The notes under the pieces: model-generated
The model's input: the letters and a program-made list of their open reading frames with translations, nothing else
Told to the model about the DNA's origin: nothing
The model's database searches: none
In this document: in pieces, positions 1-5,098 of the stretch
How positions within the stretch are numbered: the first letter of the stretch is position 1
Layout: the number at the start of each line of letters is the position of its first letter
Made by a program: the position numbers and the translations under genes
NCBI GenBank assembly: GCA_964436865.1
Contig: CAYTFK010000185.1
Coordinates: 1-13,694 of the forward strand
Origin: JAXGPP01 sp964436865
GTDB lineage: Bacteria; Planctomycetota; Planctomycetia; Pirellulales; Thermoguttaceae
Reading direction: 5' to 3'
DNA: 13,694 bases

Positions 1-47
1 GAGATGGAATCTCGTGACTGGAGTTCAGACGTGTGCTCTTCCGATCT
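1..47. other. Illumina TruSeq adapter contamination
   Basis: This is library adapter, not genomic DNA. Positions 1-5 (GAGAT) match the end of the P7 oligonucleotide, 6-13 (GGAATCTC) sit where the i7 index sits, and 14-47 match the full 34-nt TruSeq index/read-2 adapter, starting GTGACTGGAG and ending CTTCCGATCT. The reverse complement of the index, GAGATTCC, is, from memory, a standard TruSeq HT i7 index (D704). Genomic sequence starts at about 48. Confidence 0.97.
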
Positions 48-50
48 GAC

Positions 51-80
51 CAATCCGTCCTGCTTTGTGCGGGCGGATTG
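51..80. other. Hairpin, 10-bp stem, beside the adapter junction
   Basis: The arm CAATCCGTCC (51-60) pairs with GGGCGGATTG (71-80) over ten pairs, one of them a G-T wobble, around a 10-nt loop. It lies downstream of the minus-strand cysteine-rich gene. No T-run follows on either strand, so a rho-independent terminator is not shown. It starts four bases from the adapter end, so its outer context is lost. Confidence 0.55.
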
Positions 81-101
81 TAGATCGTTCGAGCAACATG
101 C

Positions 102-125
102 TTTCGCCGGCTGGAGCCGGCGAAA
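102..125. terminator. Perfect hairpin downstream of the cysteine-rich protein gene
   Basis: TTTCGCCGGC (102-111) and GCCGGCGAAA (116-125) form a perfect 10-bp stem with a 4-nt loop, TGGA. It lies 82 bp past the stop codon of the minus-strand gene ending at 207 and is the likeliest transcript end for that gene. The minus-strand continuation is AGCATG rather than a U-tract, so termination is inferred from position and stem strength only. Confidence 0.4.
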
Positions 126-206
126 ACATGGTGCGGCGCCGTCTTGAGGCGATTGTTCAGACGGCTTCCTGGACGGATCCCATGTCCGTTTTACAGAAGT
201 CGCGCG

Positions 207-752
207 TTACGCGGGCTTGTCGGCCGCCTTTTTCTCGTTCTTGCGTCCTTTGCCTTTCTTGGCCGTCTGTCGGCACGCCTGCTCGCACCGGCGGCAGACT
301 TCGGCGCACCGTTTGGCGAGGTCGTCCTGCCCTTTGTCGCAGGCCGCCGCACAATCGCGGCAGGCGTCGGCACACGCAGCGTGGGCATAGCTGGCCATTG
401 GGCTTTGCCGAGCGGCCAGTGCGGCCGTCAGGACACAGAACGCCTGGCAATCCATGGTCGCTTCATGAATGGCCGCGTTCACCTTGGAGTGCTCGCCTCC
501 CTGGCGGAGCGCGTCCAGGCTGTGCCGGGCCGTTTCGTTGCAGATTCCCGCGCACTCGACGATGACCCTCAGGTGTTCATCGTGGTCGGCGTGCGCGTGA
601 CCGGCCTGATGGCTCTCTTCGAGATGCTCATGAGCGTGGTCGGCCTCCTTGTGTTTGGGCTTGGCTTCACTATCCTGGGCGAAGCCGGTGCTGCCGAGAG
701 CGGCCAGGCCGGCGCCGGCCCCCAAGACGCTGAGAAGTTCGCGGCGATCCAT
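207..752 (-). CDS. Tat-exported four-helix-bundle cysteine-rich protein (copper-storage/Csp-like, DUF326)
   Basis: A predicted exported protein of 181 aa. The N-terminus MDRRELLSVLGAGAGLAALG has twin arginines and a short hydrophobic core, so Tat export is likely, with cleavage near residue 25. Residues 34-60 hold nine histidines in a charged stretch that could bind metal. Residues 67-160 carry 12 cysteines, mostly as CxxxC pairs (67/71, 102/106, 127/131, 134/138, 149/153, 156/160), as in DUF326 proteins and the copper storage proteins Csp1/Csp3, whose four-helix bundles hold many Cu(I) ions. The tail is lysine-rich. The ATG at 752 has GGAG eight bases upstream. The gene lies 149 bp after the PEP-binding gene on the same strand, so it probably has its own promoter. 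The copper role is inferred from the family; no copper regulator or copper enzyme is visible nearby. Confidence 0.85.
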   Translation of the reverse strand: MDRRELLSVLGAGAGLAALGSTGFAQDSEAKPKHKEADHAHEHLEESHQAGHAHADHDEHLRVIVECAGICNETARHSLDALRQGGEHSKVNAAIHEATMDCQAFCVLTAALAARQSPMASYAHAACADACRDCAAACDKGQDDLAKRCAEVCRRCEQACRQTAKKGKGRKNEKKAADKPA

Positions 753-901
753 CGATCGTGCTCCGTGGTGAGACTATTTGCCAATCGGGTGCACAGGTTC
801 ACACCCGACTGCTGCGCGCGAGGCGCACGTGGAATGACACCGCAGGAATTATCGCGGCACCAGCAAGTGCGTCAGCTTGTCGGGTGCGGCACGCGGCGCG
901 A
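753..901. other. Intergenic region with a 7-bp stem hairpin
   Basis: This 149-bp stretch separates two minus-strand genes. TCGGGTG (785-791) and CACCCGA (802-808) can form a 7-bp stem with a 10-nt loop. It could help end the PEP-binding gene's transcript or act as a regulatory site for the cysteine-rich gene that starts at 752. I see no recognisable metal-regulator operator. Confidence 0.35.
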
Positions 902-3541
902 TCAGCCCTGAGATCGGGAATTGGGCGGAGGCTGCCAACGAAGGGAGGTGGGCTCGGCAATGAGCCCGGCGTCGCCGAGGAAGACGCGCGCTTCCTGCCC
1001 GCCGGCGTCGGCCCACAGCCACGCCGTCCGGCCGTCGTCGGCCAGATCGGCGGTTTCCACAACGCGGACCGCGTCATCCCACGCCGCCGCGGCGGGCACC
1101 AGATCGAGCAGCCGGCTGGGAGCGTCGAGGAAGAACCGCTCGTTGAGATAGTTCTGCTGCTGCTGGGGAAAAAGTGCCATGTAGAGCATGTTCATTTCGA
1201 CGAGCTCGTTAAGGAAATGGGTTCCCAGCGACACGTCGGGCACGAGGTTCTCGCGCATCGTCACGATCTCGCACAGCACCGACATGCGGTTGATCTCGAC
1301 GAAGTTGACCGGCACGCCCAGCTCGGGGCTCGAGGTGCCCCAGCGGCCCGGGCCGAGCAGCATCGTGGTCTCGTCTTCCGAGGCAATCGTGGAATTGATC
1401 CGTCCGAGGAGACGTGCCACTTCGTAGCGCCGCCCGATCGGCAGCACGCCGTAGCGGTTCGGCACGACGTAGATGAACCGGTCGACCCGGACGAGCCGGC
1501 TGGGGCCGACGATCGCACCGCGGGCCTCGATGACCCGGTCGGCCTCGCCAACTTCGACCTGCGGGAGCCGAACGCTGGCGACCCCCTGCACCTGCAGCGG
1601 CCGGCATTGCAGCAAATTCACCTTGTAACGGCCGGGGCCGACGAAATTCGTGGTGAATTCGATGTCCACCGGATTGCGATAGGCGCGCTCGATCGTTTGC
1701 AGGATCTCGCGCATATCGCGCACGTAGGGCGTTTCAGAAAGCAGCCCGTCGAAGGTGAGCACGTAGTGCGCCGCGCCGCGCGACTGGTCGCGCGAGGCGA
1801 TCATATCGAGCGGCAGATCAGGGTCTTCCTGCACCAGATCGAGATAATGGCCGGAGACGAAGCGGTTGGCCGCCAGGTCGAGATAGTCCACCTTGTGCTG
1901 CGAGTATTCGCTTACCTGGTCGAAATTGCTCTCGGGTCGGCGCGAGGGGGCGTTGAGGGCCACCAGCCGCGTGTAATCGTCGTCGGCGCGATCGACGGCC
2001 CGGGTTCCCAGGCCGAACACCAGCCGCAGGACTCCGGCCCGGGGATCGATGTCGCGATGCCAGACGTAGGGGTTGAACGAAAAGCCCACTCCGGCGACGT
2101 GCGGATAAAACCGTTCGCCGTACCGCGCCCCCGACACCCGCATCACCAATAGCGCCATCTGCTCGTCGCGGTCGATCAGGCCGCGATTCACTCGGTACTG
2201 AAGGGCCTTCTCGCTCATCGTGCTGGCGTAAACCTGCCGGATCGTGTCGAGCAGAGCCTGCAGTCGTTGTTCACGGGTGCCCTGATTGACGCAGAACACG
2301 CTGTCATACTTGCCGGCGAAAGCGTTGCCGTAGGTGTCTTCCAAGAGCGAGCTCGACCGGACGATGTAGGGCGATTCGCCGAAATAGTCGAGCATCGCCA
2401 GGAATTGATCCATCGTGTAGTCGGGAAACCGGCCCTGGAGGATTCGGGCTCTCGCTTCCTCGAGTCCTTCGAGGAAGGTTGCCCGATCGCGCTGCCGCTG
2501 GCGGATCCACCACACGCCGTTGCGGATCAGGAACGTGTAGAAAACGTCGGACCCGATGTAGAACGAGTCATGGACCTCCAAAAGGTCGCTGAGCCGCGGA
2601 TCGTCCTTCCTGAGGATGGCGCGGGCCAGCAGCATACCCAGGGCCTTGCCGCCGATGAGTCCGATGCCGATCATCCGGTCGCGGATTTCGAGAATATCGG
2701 CCAGGCTCATGTAGCGGTGCACCAGCCGCAGCATCGCCTCGTCGCGCGAGAGCACCATCCGGCTGAGCCGCTCGAATACCTCCTGCTCGGTCTCCGCCGA
2801 GCAGCGGCCAGCGCGGGCGTCGTCGTAGGTCTGCTGCGCTTCGTTGAAGATCCGCCGCCAGAAGCCCAGCCGCGTGTCGGAACGCAGCCCCGGCCAGTGG
2901 CTCGAGGCCAGCACCTCCGAGACGATCGCGCTGGAGGTGATCGCCTTGAACTCGTCTCCCTGCCAGACGTGGATCGTGTTCATCGAGTGTGTCGAGCGGT
3001 GCTGGACCTTGATCGGTCGCAGATAGAGCCGGTTGTCGTGATGAAAGACATCCAGCAGGAATTGCGTGGTTTCGGTGATCGGGTTGAGCGCAAACGAAGC
3101 GTGATGATTGCGGTAGATCCCGAAGTAGGTCACCGTCTCCAGGTCGTACAGCCGCGGGCAGGTGAGCAGGAAGAAGTTGCCCAGCATCTGGTCGGCCGCC
3201 CAGGTGGAAGCCAGCTCCGAGAGGCAGTCGAAGACGTAGATCGTGTGCCGGCCGGCGGCTTCGATCACCTTGTGCACCTGGCTGACAAAGCTCTCAAACC
3301 CCAGGGTGGGGTCGGGCCGGTGGATCTCGGCGCCGAAGCTGTCGGGGATCAGTGCCGGATGCGAGGCGAAGCGGAAATAGATCAGCCGCCGCCCGGCGGC
3401 GCGGGCCGCCTCGGCGTAGGGTGTGACCAGCGCCTGGTAATCGGCGATCGTATCGACCTGCCAGACGATGTTGTCGCCCGGCATGACGCCGCGAAGCACC
3501 CGGTCCAGGCCCGGCAATCCGGTGGTGAAAGTAGGAGACAT
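902..3541 (-). CDS. KaiC-like (degenerate ATPase) and PEP/pyruvate-binding domain protein
   Basis: About 879 aa, cytoplasmic, with two parts. Residues 5-210 resemble a KaiC/RecA fold: TTGLPGLDRVLRGVMPGD matches the KaiC N-terminal motif, and HTIYVFDCLSEL (about 99-110) looks like Walker B, but the Walker A loop (GxxGxGKT) is replaced by WQVDTIADYQ. Residues 290-650 resemble the ATP-grasp-like N-terminal domain of pyruvate phosphate dikinase/PEP synthase: GGKALGM (298-304), RSSSLLEDTYGNAFAGKYDS (395-414) and DIEFT...NLLQCRPLQ (626-650). A further region contains LGPGRWGTSS (729-738). No phospho-histidine swivelling domain or PEP-utilising TIM barrel is present, so full PEP synthase activity is unlikely and the substrate is unknown. 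The ATG at 3541 was chosen over a TTG at 3556 because the KaiC motif follows it directly; neither has a clear ribosome binding site. The HNH gene ends 43 bp upstream, so they may be cotranscribed. Confidence 0.8.
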   Translation of the reverse strand: MSPTFTTGLPGLDRVLRGVMPGDNIVWQVDTIADYQALVTPYAEAARAAGRRLIYFRFASHPALIPDSFGAEIHRPDPTLGFESFVSQVHKVIEAAGRHTIYVFDCLSELASTWAADQMLGNFFLLTCPRLYDLETVTYFGIYRNHHASFALNPITETTQFLLDVFHHDNRLYLRPIKVQHRSTHSMNTIHVWQGDEFKAITSSAIVSEVLASSHWPGLRSDTRLGFWRRIFNEAQQTYDDARAGRCSAETEQEVFERLSRMVLSRDEAMLRLVHRYMSLADILEIRDRMIGIGLIGGKALGMLLARAILRKDDPRLSDLLEVHDSFYIGSDVFYTFLIRNGVWWIRQRQRDRATFLEGLEEARARILQGRFPDYTMDQFLAMLDYFGESPYIVRSSSLLEDTYGNAFAGKYDSVFCVNQGTREQRLQALLDTIRQVYASTMSEKALQYRVNRGLIDRDEQMALLVMRVSGARYGERFYPHVAGVGFSFNPYVWHRDIDPRAGVLRLVFGLGTRAVDRADDDYTRLVALNAPSRRPESNFDQVSEYSQHKVDYLDLAANRFVSGHYLDLVQEDPDLPLDMIASRDQSRGAAHYVLTFDGLLSETPYVRDMREILQTIERAYRNPVDIEFTTNFVGPGRYKVNLLQCRPLQVQGVASVRLPQVEVGEADRVIEARGAIVGPSRLVRVDRFIYVVPNRYGVLPIGRRYEVARLLGRINSTIASEDETTMLLGPGRWGTSSPELGVPVNFVEINRMSVLCEIVTMRENLVPDVSLGTHFLNELVEMNMLYMALFPQQQQNYLNERFFLDAPSRLLDLVPAAAAWDDAVRVVETADLADDGRTAWLWADAGGQEARVFLGDAGLIAEPTSLRWQPPPNSRSQG

Positions 3542-3584
3542 GTACGACACTCGCAATTGTTAGGCCGGGCCGATAGTCAGAGGT

Positions 3585-4037
3585 TCAACGGGTTTCTTCT
3601 GGCCGGGCGCGAGCGGCAGCGGCCCGCGAAGGATACCTTCCAGCTCGTTGGAGTGCTTCTCTTTCCAGCAATCGATCCGCATCGTTGAACCGCAGCAGAC
3701 GTGCGGTGACTTCGCCGATGGGAGTCAGAGGGACGATGGCGGCGCCACGGAGGGCGAAATGCTCGCTCCACTTGTCCCGACGCGGGTCGAACAGCCGAGT
3801 GAACTCATGCGTTGACGAGGCCAGTGACCCGATATCGCTACCCTTAGCAACATTGCAGAACGCGCAGGCGTGCGCCAGGTTGCTTGCGGTGGTCGGTCCG
3901 CCGTGTTTCTGGCTGATGACGTGATCGACCTGGCAACCAACAAACGTATCCGCTGATTGAATCAGGCAGTACTCGCACAGCCCCTCGGCGCGCGTCTCGA
4001 CAAGCCGCCGCAAATAGACTCCAACATAATCAGTCAT
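3585..4037 (-). CDS. HNH endonuclease
   Basis: A 150-aa HNH nuclease. The zinc knuckle is C21xxC24 (GLCEYC) with C58xxC61 (ACAFCN). The core residues are D38-H39 (QVDHVISQKHGG), N53 and N62. The following segment, RLFDPRRDKWSEHF (81-94) and IVPLTPIGEVTARLL (101-115), is typical of a standalone HNH family common in cyanobacteria and planctomycetes. The frame is open for 30 more codons upstream, but the ATG at 4037 was chosen because the domain begins there and it overlaps the stop of the preceding small gene (ATGACTGA), which suggests translational coupling; no separate ribosome binding site is seen. The family is expected to cut DNA, but its target and role are not known from this sequence. 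Confidence 0.88.
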   Translation of the reverse strand: MTDYVGVYLRRLVETRAEGLCEYCLIQSADTFVGCQVDHVISQKHGGPTTASNLAHACAFCNVAKGSDIGSLASSTHEFTRLFDPRRDKWSEHFALRGAAIVPLTPIGEVTARLLRFNDADRLLEREALQRAGRYPSRAAAARARPEETR

Positions 4038-4266
4038 TCGAGAGAAGCGTCCAGGCACGGGCCTTGGCAAGACGCAGTACGTGTTCAAGTTGCAGGTAAT
4101 GCTGCAACTCGGACGCCTCCTCCGCATCGAGCCCCACCGTCTTTTGCCGCCAAATCAGGTCGGCAACCCGATCCCGCGTTTCCGCTGAAGCCTCGAAGCG
4201 TGCGACGGTCTCCGGCGTTGTGCCGGAAGCAAAGAAATCGGCGATCTCTTCGTACGCTCGGATCAT
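4030..4266 (-). CDS. Conserved small protein paired with the HNH nuclease
   Basis: A 78-aa soluble, mainly helical and charged protein (MIRAYEEIADFFASG...LEHVLRLAKARAWTLL). I recognise the pattern of an uncharacterised family, containing W/YRxKTxGL and an LEHxxRLAKARA tail, that often precedes HNH genes of the type found here. The ATG at 4266 has GAGGAG (4273-4278 on the opposite strand) with a 6-nt spacer, which decides this start over one 12 codons upstream. Its stop overlaps the HNH start by 8 bp, so the two form a tight translationally coupled pair. It could be a partner, inhibitor or antitoxin of the nuclease, but no DNA-binding motif is evident and that role is speculation. Confidence 0.78.
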   Translation of the reverse strand: MIRAYEEIADFFASGTTPETVARFEASAETRDRVADLIWRQKTVGLDAEEASELQHYLQLEHVLRLAKARAWTLLSND

Positions 4267-4272
4267 ACATGT

Positions 4273-4278
4273 CTCCTC
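4273..4278 (-). promoter_or_regulatory. Ribosome binding site of the small HNH-partner gene
   Basis: GAGGAG on the minus strand, 6 nt before the ATG at 4266. It fixes the start of the 78-aa protein and also serves the coupled HNH gene, which has no site of its own. Confidence 0.7.
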
Positions 4279-4331
4279 GGCAGTCACCGGCCTGCCCAGC
4301 ACACTATTCTAGCCCCTCGCCGAGTGGAGGG

Positions 4332-4904
4332 CTACCGCTCACCAGGCAGCCCACTCTTCTCGGAAGACCCTGGCGGCGGCCGGAGCACGGATTTCACGTC
4401 CAGCGGGTCGGAAGGATCGAGCGCCAGCAGCCGATTGACGATTTCGCCGGCGGTCTGCCGATCGCCCAGTCGGTGCAAGCATCGCGCCAGCGCGGCGGCG
4501 AGCTTGAAGAAAGGCTGGTTGGCGGGCCGGCTGAACGGCAACCGGCAGCCGGGCGCGGCGGCTCGCAGGGCCTTCGCAACTAGTTCGTATCCGTAACCCA
4601 GGTGGCCGCGGGCCAGTTCAAGATCGCCCTCCGCCAGCGCGATCTCGCCGAGAAGCTGGTGGGCCTCAACAAGCGCATCGCAGCCGTTGAGAAGCCATCG
4701 CAACTCGTCAACCGCAACGTCGACCTCGCCCGCCGCGAGCATGGCGCGGACCTGCTCCATGTCGTCGCGCCGCGCGAGCGCACAGCGCGGCAGCGCCAGT
4801 TCCCAGGCATCTTCACCGGCCACCCGGCGCACCGTGAGGCCGTCGTCCGGCCGTCGGGCGCCGCCTTCGCCCCGTCGCTTTGGCGGCTTCTTTCTGTCGC
4901 CCAC
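4332..4904 (-). CDS. TPR-like helical repeat protein, conserved hypothetical
   Basis: 190 aa with a GTG start. After a basic N-terminal tail (residues 2-18, KKPPKRRGEGG...) come helical segments with the spacing of tetratricopeptide repeats: DDMEQVRAMLAAGEVDVAVD (47-66), VEAHQLLGEIALAEGDLELA (79-98) and AAALARCLHRLGDRQTAGEI (136-155), ending ALDPSDPL. No signal peptide or membrane segment is present, so it is probably a cytoplasmic protein-interaction module. I associate this architecture with planctomycete hypothetical proteins, but its partner is unknown. The GTG at 4904 has AGAGGA seven bases upstream. The open frame continues 54 codons further to 5066, but that part is arginine/proline-rich and would overlap the divergent mutY promoter region, so it was rejected. 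The next gene on the strand starts 65 bp downstream. Confidence 0.72.
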   Translation of the reverse strand: MGDRKKPPKRRGEGGARRPDDGLTVRRVAGEDAWELALPRCALARRDDMEQVRAMLAAGEVDVAVDELRWLLNGCDALVEAHQLLGEIALAEGDLELARGHLGYGYELVAKALRAAAPGCRLPFSRPANQPFFKLAAALARCLHRLGDRQTAGEIVNRLLALDPSDPLDVKSVLRPPPGSSEKSGLPGER

Positions 4905-4911
4905 GAAGAAA

Positions 4912-4917
4912 TCCTCT
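4912..4917 (-). promoter_or_regulatory. Ribosome binding site supporting a GTG start
   Basis: AGAGGA on the minus strand, 7 nt upstream of the GTG at 4904. It is the main reason for shortening the TPR-like protein from 244 to 190 residues. Confidence 0.6.
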
Positions 4918-5025
4918 GGTTTGGTGTTCAACAGTGGTACGACGTTCCGCGTCGCGTTTCTCAATGGAGACCGCGGCGCCGCACCGCTAAAGGGTACGCA
5001 CCGCCGCAGCGGCCGTCCAGCCGGC

Positions 5026-5054
5026 ATGACAGGCGGCCGCCGATGTGGTAGCCT
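5026..5054 (+). promoter_or_regulatory. Possible sigma-70-like promoter for mutY
   Basis: ATGACA (5026-5031) matches five of six bases of the -35 consensus. After a 17-nt spacer, TAGCCT (5049-5054) matches three of six bases of the -10 consensus. It lies 44 bp before the ATG at 5099, in the gap between divergent genes. Planctomycete promoters are poorly defined, so this is tentative. Confidence 0.22.
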
Positions 5055-5098
5055 TTCAGCATTCATTCCTCTCGATCTTCTTCGGCTCCGCGTCTTTC

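Noticed and set aside
64..911. Plus-strand frames of 166 and 255 aa over the cysteine-rich gene
   Set aside because: They are antisense to a gene with a Tat signal and regular CxxxC spacing, and lack any motif of their own.
758..3688. Two long plus-strand frames (464 and 473 aa) opposite the PEP-binding gene
   Set aside because: They are antisense shadows of a GC-rich gene, with no domain pattern or ribosome binding site, while the minus strand carries clear KaiC-like and PPDK motifs.
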